Positions 26,729 to 35,760 are shown, counted from the stretch's first letter. The stretch is 64,000 bases of DNA from Crenobacter caeni (GCF_010435965.1 NZ_JAAGAA010000002.1:1-64000), one strand, 5' to 3'. The notes: generated from the sequence alone by a model not told the origin. Made by a program: numbers and translations.

Positions 26729-27619
26729 ATGAACCACAAGGACACCCTGCAACGCTTCATCTTCGACGGCGCGCCGGTGCGCGGCGCGACGGTGCGGCTG
26801 GACGACGCCTGGCAGGCGGTGCTGTCGCGCCGCAGCTACCCTGCGCCGGTGCGCGACGTGCTCGGTCAGATGATGGCCGCCTCGGCGCTGCTCGCCGCCA
26901 ACCTCAAATTCGACGGTACGCTGGTGATGCAGATCCAGGGCAAGGGCCCGCTCCGTCTCGCGGTGGTCGAGAGCAACAGCGACCGCACGCTGCGTGCGAC
27001 CGCCAAGTGGGACGCGGTGCCGTCGCAGGTCACGTCGCCGCGCGAACTCTTCGGCGAGCACGCGCAGTTCGTGATCACGCTCGACCCGCGCCAGGGCGAG
27101 CCGTGGCAGGGCATCGTCGCGCTGGAGGGCGACTCGATCGGTGCGATGCTGGAGAACTACATGCAGCGCTCCGAGCAGCTCGACACCCGGCTGATCCTCG
27201 CCGCCGACGCCGGCGCGGCAGCGGGCCTGTTGCTGCAGCGCCTGCCGGACGGGCACGGCGACGCCGAGGGCTGGCAGCACGTCAAGGTGCTGGCCGACAC
27301 GCTGTCCAGCCAGGAGCTGCTCGAACTGCCGGCGACCGAGCTGTTGCACCGCCTCTACCACGACGAGGCGCTGCGCCTCTTTGACGCCGAGCCGATGGCG
27401 TTCGCCTGCAACTGCAGCCACGCGCGCGTCGGCGACATGCTGAAGATGCTGGGCGGCGAGGAGGTCGCGCACGTGATCCTCGAGCAGGGCAGCGTCGAGA
27501 TCACCTGTGACTTCTGCAACCAGAACTACGTGTTCGACCAGGACGACGTGACCGAGCTGTTCGGCACCGACGTGGTCGGCGCGGTGAAGGCCGCCAGCGA
27601 CGGCGATGTCCGCCACTGA
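26729..27619 (+). CDS. hslO: Hsp33 redox-regulated chaperone
   Basis: A 296-residue holdase chaperone that is switched on by oxidation and heat. The zinc-binding redox switch near the C-terminus is intact: CNC in FACNCSHARV and CDFC in the CDFCNQNYVF segment, four cysteines in all. The N-terminal domain begins DTLQRFIFDGAPVRG, typical of the family. I chose the second ATG because AAGGA is six bases ahead of it; an ATG two codons upstream overlaps the previous stop. It is coupled with the HslV-like gene and overlaps the next regulator gene by 14 bases. Confidence 0.96.
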   Translation: MNHKDTLQRFIFDGAPVRGATVRLDDAWQAVLSRRSYPAPVRDVLGQMMAASALLAANLKFDGTLVMQIQGKGPLRLAVVESNSDRTLRATAKWDAVPSQVTSPRELFGEHAQFVITLDPRQGEPWQGIVALEGDSIGAMLENYMQRSEQLDTRLILAADAGAAAGLLLQRLPDGHGDAEGWQHVKVLADTLSSQELLELPATELLHRLYHDEALRLFDAEPMAFACNCSHARVGDMLKMLGGEEVAHVILEQGSVEITCDFCNQNYVFDQDDVTELFGTDVVGAVKAASDGDVRH

Positions 27620-28361
27620 CGGGCCTTCGGCGCTGGAAACCCGCGCGGTGGTCGAGCGCTACCACCGCGCGTGGAAGGCGCTCGACGCCGACGCGGTGAT
27701 GGCGCTCTATCATCCCGACATCCGCTACCACGACTTTCACGGCCGCTGCGTGCTCACGCTGCCGGCCTTGCGCGACTACGTGCTGGACAGCCTGCCCTCC
27801 GGCGCGGGCGAGTCGCTCGAGCACACCGACCGCATCCGTGTTGACGGCGACACCGCCTTCTTGCAGTACTGCTACACGGTGAACAGCCGTGTCGCCGGCG
27901 GCCGGCTGACGCGCTTTCACGGCAGCGAAATGATCCGGGTGCGTGATGGCCTGATCGCCGAGGTCAAGGAATACTGCGTGGTCGCCGGGCAGGGCACGAC
28001 ACGTGGCGCCGGCCGTCTCGGCCTGTCGCCGATCCGCGTGGCGCGGCTGGTAGCCGACCTCGAAGACTACTTCGAAAGCCGGCAACCCTACCTCGACCCC
28101 GGCCTCGACCTTGCCGCGGTCGCCGACGCGAGCGGCTACACCCGCAACCAGATCTCGCACGCGCTCAACCATGTGCTGGGCGTGAGCTTCTATACCTACC
28201 TCTCCCGCGCGCGCGTCGCCCACCTGCTCTCGCTGCCGGCTACCGAACGCCCCAAGGGCGCGCTCGCGATGGCACACGCCGCAGGCTTTGCTTCCACCTC
28301 GACCTTCTACAAGGCCTTCCGCGACGCGACCGGCACCACCGTGCAGCGCTATTTCGGCTAG
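27606..28361 (+). CDS. SnoaL-like domain fused to AraC-type DNA-binding domain
   Basis: A 251-residue protein with two parts. Residues about 12-125 look like an NTF2/SnoaL-like cone (ERYHRAWKALDADAVMALYHPDIRYHD and a later GLIAEVKEYC strand). Residues about 150-250 are an AraC helix-turn-helix pair (LAAVADASGYTRNQISHALN and AHAAGFASTSTFYKAFRDATG). The SnoaL-like pocket would replace the usual cupin as ligand sensor. It overlaps hslO by 14 bases and is followed after a 9-bp hairpin by an amine oxidase gene, which it may regulate. Ligand unknown. Confidence 0.82.
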   Translation: MSATDGPSALETRAVVERYHRAWKALDADAVMALYHPDIRYHDFHGRCVLTLPALRDYVLDSLPSGAGESLEHTDRIRVDGDTAFLQYCYTVNSRVAGGRLTRFHGSEMIRVRDGLIAEVKEYCVVAGQGTTRGAGRLGLSPIRVARLVADLEDYFESRQPYLDPGLDLAAVADASGYTRNQISHALNHVLGVSFYTYLSRARVAHLLSLPATERPKGALAMAHAAGFASTSTFYKAFRDATGTTVQRYFG

Positions 28362-28367
28362 GCGGAT

Positions 28368-28387
28368 TTCGCGCGGTCCCGCGCGAA
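28368..28387. repeat. Perfect 9-bp inverted repeat
   Basis: ttcgcgcgg / ccgcgcgaa around a two-base centre, directly after the AraC-type gene. There is no T run on either side, so it is a hairpin or protein site rather than a standard terminator. Confidence 0.5.
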
Positions 28388-28520
28388 CGACATCGCCTGA
28401 CTGCTCCCTTAGCATCTGCGCATGCTTGAAACGGGGGATGGACATGCGGCAGGTTGCTTTCTTGCAGGCGGCAGTCGCCGGGCTGCCACGCAGCGCGCGT
28501 AGCGGGAAGCGGGAGGGCCG

Positions 28521-29921
28521 ATGAACACCCTGCCCGAGAGCTGTCTGTGGCGAGACGCCTTGCCACCGGCCACCCAAGATGTGCCGCCCGCCATCGCCGA
28601 CGACTGCGACGTCGCGATCGTCGGTGCCGGCTACACCGGGCTATGGACCGCGTACTACCTCAAGCGGCTCGCGCCACAGTTGTCGGTACAGGTGTTCGAG
28701 TCCGCGCACGCGGGCTTCGGCGCGTCTGGCCGCAACGGCGGCTGGCTGATCGGCGGGCTGGCCGGGCAGGAGGGCTGGCTCAGCGGCCTTGTGCCCGACG
28801 TGCGGGAAGAGACCCGCGCGCTGCTGTACGGCATCGTCGACGAGGTGAAGGCGGTCTGCGCGCGCGAGGGCATCGATTGCGACCTCGCGCACGGCGGCGT
28901 GCTGTACGCGGCGCGTGGCGACGCGCAGGCGCGCCGCGCCGCCCTGTGGCTGGGCGAACTGCGCGCAGCCGGCCACGGCGAAGCCGACTTTTGCTGGCTG
29001 GACAGGGACGCGCTTGCCGCGCGCCTGCAGATGGCCGGTGCTGTCGGCGCGGTGTTCTCGCCGCATTGCGCGACGCTGCACCCGTTCAAGCTGGTGCAGG
29101 GGCTGCTGGCCGCGGTGCGCGGCCTTGGCGTGGCGGTGCACGAGCACTGCCCGGTGCTGGGCCTGGGCGGCGGCCGGTTGCGTCTGCCTGACGGGGCGGT
29201 GCGCGCGCACTGGATCGTGCCGGCGCTGGAGGGCGCGAGCGGCACGCTGCCCGAGTTTGGCGGCCGGCTGCAGGCGGCGCAGAGCCTGATCGTCGTGACC
29301 GAACCCTTGAGCCCCGCACAGTGGGACGAAATCGGCCTGGCCGGGCGGCCGGCGTTTGCCGACCTGTCGCGCGGGATCACCTACGGCCAGCGCACCGCCG
29401 ATAACCGCCTGCTGTTCGGCGCGCGTGGCGGCTACCGTTTCGGCGGGCGCGTGCGCTGGGACTTCGACCCGCAAGGCGCCGATTTCACCGGGCGCGCCGA
29501 ACTGATGCGCACGTTCTTCCCGCAACTCTCCGGCGTGCGCATCACCCATGCCTGGGGCGGCTCGCTGGGGCTCCCGCGTGCGTTCACGCCGTTCGCGCTA
29601 CGGGACAGCGTTCGCGGTGTCGCCTGCGCCGGCGGCTACGGCGGCGAAGGGGTGGGGGCGAGCAACCTGATGGGGCGCACGCTGGCCGACCTGATGCTCG
29701 GCCGCGACACGGTGTTGACCCGCCAGCCGTGGGTGCGCGGCGACGGAACGCTTGCAAGCCTGCGCCGCTGGGAGCCCGAGCCGCTGCGCTACCTGGGCTA
29801 CCACTTTATTCGCGCGTCGTTCGCGCTCGACGACGCGCTCTCTCAAAGCCCGCGCGTACCCGGCTGCTTGCGCCGCGCCGTCAGCGCGGCGGCCGACGCC
29901 ATGGAAGGGCTGATGCATTGA
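28521..29921 (+). CDS. FAD-dependent amine oxidase, PuuB-like (DAO family)
   Basis: A 466-residue flavoenzyme with the dinucleotide-binding start VAIVGAGYTGLWTAYYL (about residues 31-47) and the SGRNGGWLIGGLAG segment. These are typical of the group holding gamma-glutamylputrescine oxidase (PuuB) and related amino-acid or amine oxidases. The C-terminal GGYGGEGVGASNLMGRTLADL contacts FAD. Oxidation of an N-modified amine in the cytoplasm is the likely reaction. The substrate is inferred from family and from the polyamine-binding proteins about 3 kb downstream. No other puu genes are adjacent. Confidence 0.88.
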   Translation: MNTLPESCLWRDALPPATQDVPPAIADDCDVAIVGAGYTGLWTAYYLKRLAPQLSVQVFESAHAGFGASGRNGGWLIGGLAGQEGWLSGLVPDVREETRALLYGIVDEVKAVCAREGIDCDLAHGGVLYAARGDAQARRAALWLGELRAAGHGEADFCWLDRDALAARLQMAGAVGAVFSPHCATLHPFKLVQGLLAAVRGLGVAVHEHCPVLGLGGGRLRLPDGAVRAHWIVPALEGASGTLPEFGGRLQAAQSLIVVTEPLSPAQWDEIGLAGRPAFADLSRGITYGQRTADNRLLFGARGGYRFGGRVRWDFDPQGADFTGRAELMRTFFPQLSGVRITHAWGGSLGLPRAFTPFALRDSVRGVACAGGYGGEGVGASNLMGRTLADLMLGRDTVLTRQPWVRGDGTLASLRRWEPEPLRYLGYHFIRASFALDDALSQSPRVPGCLRRAVSAAADAMEGLMH

Positions 29922-29946
29922 GGAGGGCTGCCTCGCCTTGCCCGGT

Positions 29947-30630
29947 TCAGTCCGGCGTGGCGAGGCCCAGCGCCGCGAGTGCCTTGCCGGCGTCAGGTTC
30001 GGCGAGCGCGGTGTCTATCGTGCGGACAAGCCAGTTGCGGTGCATCGTCCACACCCAGCCACCGGCCTTCCCGCATTCTCTCGCGCATTGGCGGGCGGAG
30101 TCCCCGCTGCGGTAAAAGTAGGTCGCCAGCGCCGCAAGCTCCTCATCCGGCCAGCGGCAGCCCAGTTCGCGAAAGCATCCGCTCCAGAATCGGACCTGCT
30201 TTTGTTCGTGCGCGTCTTCCAGCCCTTGCAGGTCAGGGATCAGCGTGACCGCGCGCCAGAGCGGGCCGTAGCCTGAATAGCGCAGGTCCAGTTCGTCCAG
30301 CGCCTCGTCGAATTTCTGGTAGAGCAGCGGCCATTGCGGAAAGGTCTCGCGGACCCTCGCTTGCGCGCAACAGACCGCCTCCAGCCATTCCTCCACCAGA
30401 TGCCCGATGATCGCCTCCTTGTTCGGGTACAGGTGATACAGCGACTTGATGCCGATGCCGGCGCGCTCGGCGATCGCGTTGGTGTTCAGCGCGTAGAACC
30501 CCTGCTCGGCAAGCAAGGCCAGGGTGGCCTGCTCGATCTTGTAGACAGTGTCCCGGCTGCGCGCCTGCCTGGGCTGGCGGCGCATCTGCAGGTGCTCGGG
30601 AAGGGTTGAGGCGGGCAGGTCTGGCGGCAT
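29947..30630 (-). CDS. TetR family transcriptional regulator
   Basis: A 227-residue regulator with the TetR_N helix-turn-helix at about residues 20-75 (RDTVYKIEQATLALLAEQGF, then AIAERAGIGIKSLYHLYPNKEAI). The C-terminal ligand domain is divergent. It is divergent from the amidohydrolase gene, and a symmetrical site AGTTG-N5-CAACT lies 46 bases upstream of its start. It most likely controls itself and that neighbour. An internal ATG (residue 16) is an alternative start. Confidence 0.92.
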   Translation of the reverse strand: MPPDLPASTLPEHLQMRRQPRQARSRDTVYKIEQATLALLAEQGFYALNTNAIAERAGIGIKSLYHLYPNKEAIIGHLVEEWLEAVCCAQARVRETFPQWPLLYQKFDEALDELDLRYSGYGPLWRAVTLIPDLQGLEDAHEQKQVRFWSGCFRELGCRWPDEELAALATYFYRSGDSARQCARECGKAGGWVWTMHRNWLVRTIDTALAEPDAGKALAALGLATPD

Positions 30631-30675
30631 GATGGTCTTCGGGAACTACGGAGCGCCCACTCTAGAAGATGAGCA

Positions 30676-30690
30676 AGTTGTAAAGCAACT
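30676..30690. promoter_or_regulatory. Candidate TetR operator
   Basis: The inverted repeat AGTTG-TAAAG-CAACT sits in the intergenic region between the divergent TetR gene and the amidohydrolase gene. Its two 5-bp arms with a 5-base spacer fit the common size of TetR-family operators. Assigned from position and symmetry only. Confidence 0.5.
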
Positions 30691-30795
30691 ACAGGTTCCG
30701 GTCTTGAAGTGAAGTTTTTACTGCAATAAATGGATCGGGGTGCGATAAATGGCTTTCATACTGCAGCAATAACTGCACAAAAGGAGGAGGCCAGG

Positions 30796-32760
30796 ATGAA
30801 AAGGTTCGATCAGCGTGTCGTGGGCAGGGCACTTGTCATGGGCGTGGGGGCAGGGCTCCTGCTGGGGTGTTCGCAGGGCGGTGGCGGCGGGGCGCCGCTG
30901 TCGGGAACCGTGTACCTGAACGGCAAGGTGTATACGCAGGACGCGAAGCTGTCGGAGGCGAGCGCGTTTGCAGTGCAGGACGGCAAGTTTGTCGAGGTCG
31001 GCAGCGAGGCCGACGTCGAGGCCTACCGGCGCCAAGGCTTCAAGGTGGTCGACCTGGGCGGCAAGATGGTCCTGCCCGGGCTACACGACAACCACATCCA
31101 CACCATGGGGACGGTCGCCCTCGACATGTGCGACCTGGACAGCAAGGGGGTGACGCTGGACGAACTGGCTGACAAGGTTAAAGCCTGCCTGCCCAAGTAC
31201 GCGCCGGCCAAGGGCGACTGGCTGGTGGTCAACCAGTGGTCTCCCTACGAAGGCAACAATCCGACGGCGAACTACCGGAACGTGCGGGAGGCGCTCGACA
31301 AGGTGGCACCGGATAACCCGGTGGTGCTGGCCGGGACCGACGGTCATGCCAGCGCGTATAACCAGCGGGCGCTGGATCTGGCAGAGGACAAGCAAGGCAA
31401 GACGGTAGGCTTCAACGCGTCGACGCTGGCCGCAGGCGGCGTATTCGCGGAGTTCGCGCCGTATGTGAGCCTAGACAGCGGGGTGGTGCGCGAGGATGCG
31501 CGCAGCGCGATCCCGGTACCCGACTCCGGCCTGCTCAGCGCGTCGGACGACAAGGCGGCGAAACTCTACGACGCGATCCTGCCTGCGGTCTCTTCCCTGC
31601 TTGCCTCGCGCGGCATCACCAGCGTGCAGGACGCGTGCACCAGCGATTTCATCCGCCAGCGCTACCTCAACATGCAAAAACAAGGGGTGCTCAACATGCG
31701 GGTCACGGCCGCGACCTGCTTTATCGGTGACGACTACCGCGACAAGTCCGCCGACGAGGCGCAGGCGTACGTCGACACCCACCTGGCCAAGGCACAGGCG
31801 GTCCGCCAGCAGTTTGCCGGCAACCCGCTGATCAAGGCCGACGCGGTGAAGATCTTCGTCGACGGCGTGCTGGAAGGCGACCCGTTCAGCTCGCCGCTGG
31901 CCTTCCCCAACGCAGGCATGCTGGAGAACTTCCACAAGCCCCACCTGCAAAAGGACGCGGACGGTCAGGTGACGGTCAGCGCCGACAGCGAGGACTCCGG
32001 CGAAAGGGGCATCGTCAACTACGAGGAAAAGGCGGGCCTGCTGAACGACTACGTCAGCGCGCTCGACAAGTCGGGCTTCAGCGTGCACATGCACAGCATC
32101 GGTGACCGCAGCACCCGCGCCGCCGTCGACGCCTTGCAGGCGGCACGCGAACGCAACGGCAAAAGCGGGATCCCGCATACCGTCGCCCACCTGCAGATGG
32201 TCCACCCCGACGACCAGAAGCGTCTGGGCGCGCTGGGCGTCTTCCTGACCTACACCTATGCCTGGACCGCGCCGTCGATGGCGTACGACCTGCTGGTCAC
32301 GCCCTTCATCCACCCGAGCAAGGCCGGGCAGAAGATCGAGGACGTGTTGTACGACCCGCTGGGCTACGTCAAGAAGGCGTTCTACCCGGTCGAGAGCACG
32401 CGCAAGGAAGGCGCCGTGCTGGTGGCCGGCAGCGACGCGCCGGTCGACAGCCGCGATCCGCGCCCCTTCGTCAACATCGCGAGCGGGGTGACCCGTTCGA
32501 CGGAGGGCGACGGCACGGGGGGCTACACCGCGCACGAGCGGACGTCCTTGCAAAATATGCTTATGGCGTACACGATCAACGGCGCGCGTGCGGTGCGGCA
32601 GGATGCCGTCAGCGGCTCGATCGAAAAGGGCAAGTCCGCCGACTTCATCGTGCTCGACCGCAACCTGTTCGACCTTGTCGCATCCGGCAAGGCGCAGCAG
32701 ATCGCCGACGCCCAGGTCGAGATGACCGTGTTCATGGGGCGGCAGGTCTACCGGCGTTAA
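30796..32760 (+). CDS. Amidohydrolase-family lipoprotein (YtcJ-like)
   Basis: A 654-residue member of Amidohydrolase_3. The signal peptide ends in a lipobox (LLLGC, cysteine near residue 26), so the enzyme is exported and lipid-anchored; most relatives are cytosolic. The metal site HDNHIHTMG lies near residue 105, HSIGDRSTRA near 440, and GSDAPVDSRDP near 550. A Gly-rich linker follows the cysteine. AAGGAGGAGG precedes the chosen start. It is divergent from a TetR gene and 59 bases ahead of a PotF-like binding protein gene on the same strand. It could release an amine or amino acid from an N-acyl compound outside the cell for uptake; the substrate is not known. Confidence 0.85.
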   Translation: MKRFDQRVVGRALVMGVGAGLLLGCSQGGGGGAPLSGTVYLNGKVYTQDAKLSEASAFAVQDGKFVEVGSEADVEAYRRQGFKVVDLGGKMVLPGLHDNHIHTMGTVALDMCDLDSKGVTLDELADKVKACLPKYAPAKGDWLVVNQWSPYEGNNPTANYRNVREALDKVAPDNPVVLAGTDGHASAYNQRALDLAEDKQGKTVGFNASTLAAGGVFAEFAPYVSLDSGVVREDARSAIPVPDSGLLSASDDKAAKLYDAILPAVSSLLASRGITSVQDACTSDFIRQRYLNMQKQGVLNMRVTAATCFIGDDYRDKSADEAQAYVDTHLAKAQAVRQQFAGNPLIKADAVKIFVDGVLEGDPFSSPLAFPNAGMLENFHKPHLQKDADGQVTVSADSEDSGERGIVNYEEKAGLLNDYVSALDKSGFSVHMHSIGDRSTRAAVDALQAARERNGKSGIPHTVAHLQMVHPDDQKRLGALGVFLTYTYAWTAPSMAYDLLVTPFIHPSKAGQKIEDVLYDPLGYVKKAFYPVESTRKEGAVLVAGSDAPVDSRDPRPFVNIASGVTRSTEGDGTGGYTAHERTSLQNMLMAYTINGARAVRQDAVSGSIEKGKSADFIVLDRNLFDLVASGKAQQIADAQVEMTVFMGRQVYRR

Positions 32761-32769
32761 GCGCTACCC

Positions 32770-32793
32770 GGGCAGGCGCGGCGGCGCCTGCCC
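32770..32793 (+). repeat. 10-bp hairpin between amidohydrolase and binding-protein genes
   Basis: gggcaggcgc / gcgcctgccc with a four-base loop, no T run behind it. It could stabilise the upstream mRNA end or weaken read-through. Confidence 0.5.
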
Positions 32794-32819
32794 ATCCATG
32801 CATCCCAGGAGAAATCAGC

Positions 32820-33908
32820 ATGAAAATGAGCAAGCTAGGCGGTGTGCTTCTGCTTTGTACGTGGCTGCCCGGCGTACAGGCGGCCAAGTCGCTCAACGTC
32901 TACAACTGGTCGGACTATATCGCCGAGGAAACGGTGCCGGCGTTCGAGAAGCGCACCGGGATCAAGGTGCGCTACGACGTGTACGACAGCAACGAGACGC
33001 TCAAGGGCAAGTTGATGACCGGCAAGACCGGTTACGACGTGGTGGTGCCGTCGCACAATACGATGGGACTGGGCGTCAAGGCCGGCATGTTCCGCCCGCT
33101 GGACAAGGCCAAGCTGCCCAACTGGAAGTACGTCGACCCCGAACTGCTGCGGCTCTTGGCGTCTTTCGACCCGGGCAACCGCTACGCGGTGCCGTATTTC
33201 TGGGGGATCAACACCATCGGCATCAATGTCGCCAAGGTCGAGAAAGCGCTCGGCGGCAAGTTGCCGGACGACCCGTGGGCGCTGGTGTTCGACCCCGCGA
33301 CCGTCGCCAAGCTCAAGCAGTGCGGCATCAGCGTGTACGACTCGCCCAGCGAGTTCTTCCCGGAGGCCCTGCATTATTTCGGCAAGGACCCGAACAGCGA
33401 CAATCTCGCCGACTACGAGGCGCTGATGCCGGTCTTGGGCAAGCTGCGCCCCCATTACAGCCGTTTTTCGTCGTCAGGCTATATCAACGAACTGGCGAGC
33501 GGCTCGATCTGTGTCGCCATGGGGTTTTCCGGAGACCTGCATATCGCCAAGCGCCGCGCCGAGGAGGCGAAAAACGGCGTGAAGATCCAGGTGCTGTTGC
33601 CGAAGAAGGGGCTGGACGTGTGGATCGACACCATGGCCATCCCTGTCGACGCGCGCAACGTCGACGAGGCGCATGCCTTCATCAACGCGATGCTCGACCC
33701 GAAGACGGCAGCCGCCAACGCCAACGCGGTCAGCTACGCGCCGGGCGTGAGCGCGGCGCGCCCGTACATCGATGTTCGCTATACCCGCGAACGCTCGGTG
33801 TTCCCGACCGCGCAGGACCTGCAGGGCAGCTATATGGCAAAGACGCTCAGCGCGAAGACCATGCAGGGCTATACCCGCCTGTGGCAGCGCCTGAAGAGCG
33901 CACGCTGA
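32820..33908 (+). CDS. PotF-like polyamine-binding protein, copy 1
   Basis: A 362-residue periplasmic binding protein of the PotD/PotF type. The signal peptide ends at VQA (about residue 21), and the mature start KSLNVYNWSDYIAEETVPAF is characteristic of putrescine-binding PotF. Other family features are GYDVVVPSHNTM and VPYFWGINTIGINV. The start has AGGAGA seven bases upstream. It is followed by a close paralogue; no ABC permease or ATPase is linked. It may serve the importer at 7623-11943 or one elsewhere, or deliver ligand to a sensor. Confidence 0.93.
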   Translation: MKMSKLGGVLLLCTWLPGVQAAKSLNVYNWSDYIAEETVPAFEKRTGIKVRYDVYDSNETLKGKLMTGKTGYDVVVPSHNTMGLGVKAGMFRPLDKAKLPNWKYVDPELLRLLASFDPGNRYAVPYFWGINTIGINVAKVEKALGGKLPDDPWALVFDPATVAKLKQCGISVYDSPSEFFPEALHYFGKDPNSDNLADYEALMPVLGKLRPHYSRFSSSGYINELASGSICVAMGFSGDLHIAKRRAEEAKNGVKIQVLLPKKGLDVWIDTMAIPVDARNVDEAHAFINAMLDPKTAAANANAVSYAPGVSAARPYIDVRYTRERSVFPTAQDLQGSYMAKTLSAKTMQGYTRLWQRLKSAR

Positions 33909-34138
33909 ATGGACGGACGGGGGGGGGTGGGTGTTTGACTTGTTAAACGGTCTGTGCGCAGGCCGTTGATTTTATTGCCGGTTTTCGGCTTTGGTGCGGT
34001 GTTTGTTCTGTTGGTCGACCTTGTGCTCTGTTTGTCCGGTTATGGCGTTGAAATTGTTAGACAAAAATGATGTCCGGGTTTAGCCTTGCCGGTAGCGTCG
34101 CATCACGACGACGGCATTTCCTGCAAGGAGAGAAAACA

Positions 34139-35230
34139 ATGAAGACACAGAAGACGCTGGGGTGCATGCTGGCCGCGCTGGGGATGGCCGGGAGCGTACA
34201 CGCGGCAGGTACGCTGAACATCTACAACTGGTCGGACTATATCGCCGAGGACACGGTCCCCAATTTCCAGAAGGCCAACGCCGTCAAGGTCCGCTACGAC
34301 GTGTACGACAGCATGGAGGTGCTGCGCGCGAAGCTGATGACCGGCAACTCTGGCTACGACCTGGTGGTGCCGACCAACAACACGCTGGAACTCGGCATCA
34401 AGGCCGGCATGTTCCAGCCCATCGACAAGAGCAAGATCCCCAACTACAAGAGCCTCGACCCCGAGCTTTTGCGCATCATGGCGCAGTTTGACCCGGGCAA
34501 TAAGTACGGCGTGCCGTACTTCTGGGGCGTGAACACGCTGGCGATCAACGTCGACAAGGTGAAGAAGGCGCTGGGCGGCTCGCTGCCGGCCAACCAGTGG
34601 GACCTGGTGTTCAAGCCGGAAGTGGTCGCCAAGCTCAAGGGCTGCGGCGTCAGCGTGCTCGACTCGCCGGCCGAATTCTTCCCGATGGCGCTGCACTACT
34701 ACGGCAAGAACCCGAACAGCACCAACCTCGACGACTACAAGGCGGTGATGCCGCAATTGAAGGAAGCGCGCAAGTCGTACACCCGCTTCTCGTCGTCCGG
34801 CTATATCAACGAGCTGGCCGGCGGTTCGGTCTGTGTGGCGATGGGCTACTCGGGCGACCTCAACATCGCCAAGCGCCGCGCAGCCGAGGCGAAGAACGGC
34901 GTCAAGGTCGACGTGCTGATGCCGAAGGAAGGCACCGGCATCTGGATCGACAGCCTGGCGATCCCGAAGGGCGCGGCCAACGTCGACAACGCGCTGAAGT
35001 TCATCAACTACTCGCTCGACGCCAAGGTCGCCGCCAACAACGCCAACACGGTGACCTACGCGCCCGGCGCGCTGACCGCCAAGCCCCTGATCAAGAAGGA
35101 ATACGTCAGCAATCCGTCGATCTTCCCGTCCAAGGACAGCCTGAAGTCGAGCTTCGTGATGCTGACCGTGCCGCCCAAGGTGATCCAGGGCTACACCCGC
35201 CTGTGGCAGCAGTTCAAGGCCGGCAAGTAA
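34139..35230 (+). CDS. PotF-like polyamine-binding protein, copy 2
   Basis: A 363-residue paralogue of the preceding gene product. Long stretches are shared, for example LNIYNWSDYIAEDTVP, RYDVYDS and SGYINELA. The signal peptide ends near VHA (about residue 21). I start at MKTQKTLG behind CAAGGAGAG; an in-frame extension to 34067 is unlikely. The two copies are separated by a 230-base AT-richer spacer, so this copy probably has its own promoter. Sequence differences around the ligand pocket may give a different polyamine preference. No transporter subunits are adjacent. Confidence 0.93.
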   Translation: MKTQKTLGCMLAALGMAGSVHAAGTLNIYNWSDYIAEDTVPNFQKANAVKVRYDVYDSMEVLRAKLMTGNSGYDLVVPTNNTLELGIKAGMFQPIDKSKIPNYKSLDPELLRIMAQFDPGNKYGVPYFWGVNTLAINVDKVKKALGGSLPANQWDLVFKPEVVAKLKGCGVSVLDSPAEFFPMALHYYGKNPNSTNLDDYKAVMPQLKEARKSYTRFSSSGYINELAGGSVCVAMGYSGDLNIAKRRAAEAKNGVKVDVLMPKEGTGIWIDSLAIPKGAANVDNALKFINYSLDAKVAANNANTVTYAPGALTAKPLIKKEYVSNPSIFPSKDSLKSSFVMLTVPPKVIQGYTRLWQQFKAGK

Positions 35231-35253
35231 GTCCCCGCCAAGCCTAGCCTTTA

Positions 35254-35287
35254 GCCGCCGGATCATCAGACCCGGCGGCCGTCTTTC
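35254..35287 (+). terminator. Terminator after second PotF-like gene
   Basis: Stem gccgccgg / ccggcggc with a ten-base loop, followed by cgtcttt. The T run is short, so termination may be partial. Confidence 0.55.
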
Positions 35288-35355
35288 TGCCCGGGCGCCG
35301 CGCGCACCGGCTGTCCTATGCTGTGGATACTTTCAATTCCCCGGGAGTATCTAGC

Positions 35356-35706
35356 ATGTTCAAAGCCGCGTTCCACGTCGATCACCAGGATCTCCAGGTA
35401 TTCCGCATGGCCTTGGGCAATATCCGGCATACGCTCGAGGCCGTCTCAGGGCCGGGGCGGCTGTTCGAGCTGACCCTGGTGGTGACCGGCCCCGCCATCC
35501 TGCTGGTGCGCGACCTGGCCGGCGACAGCGCAGCGCTGGCAGCCACGCTTGCCGAGCAGGGGCTGCGCTTCGAGGTCTGTCATAATGCGATGCAAAATTT
35601 CGGGGTCGCCCGCGAGGCCTTGCCGGCCTGCTGCCAGGTGGTGCCGGCAGGCATCGTCCGGCTGGTCGAACTGCAGCAGGCGGGCGCGGCCTACATCAAG
35701 CCCTGA
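35356..35706 (+). CDS. DsrE/DsrF-like sulfur-relay family protein
   Basis: A 116-residue single-domain protein. The pattern FKAAFHVDHQDLQVFRMALGN, then FELTLVVTGPAILLV and LRFEVCHNAMQ, fits the DsrE-like fold seen in small periplasmic or cytoplasmic sulfur-transfer proteins. C75 or so in VCHNAM is the candidate active cysteine, and two more cysteines lie in PACCQVV. No signal peptide. It precedes the DUF1415 gene by 54 bases. The role is unproven. Confidence 0.75.
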   Translation: MFKAAFHVDHQDLQVFRMALGNIRHTLEAVSGPGRLFELTLVVTGPAILLVRDLAGDSAALAATLAEQGLRFEVCHNAMQNFGVAREALPACCQVVPAGIVRLVELQQAGAAYIKP

Positions 35707-35760
35707 GCCTCGGCGCTGCCCCGCCCCGTTTACCGTCCCGCCGCCAGAAAGAGAAGGATC

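Noticed and set aside
33919-33927. A nine-base G run between amine-binding genes, and eight-base G runs inside the lrp-like gene (51490-51497) and xerD (62209-62216), as phase-variable tracts.
   Set aside because: At this GC content several such runs are expected by chance in 64 kb, the in-gene runs keep the frame, and the genes are not typical phase-variable surface functions.
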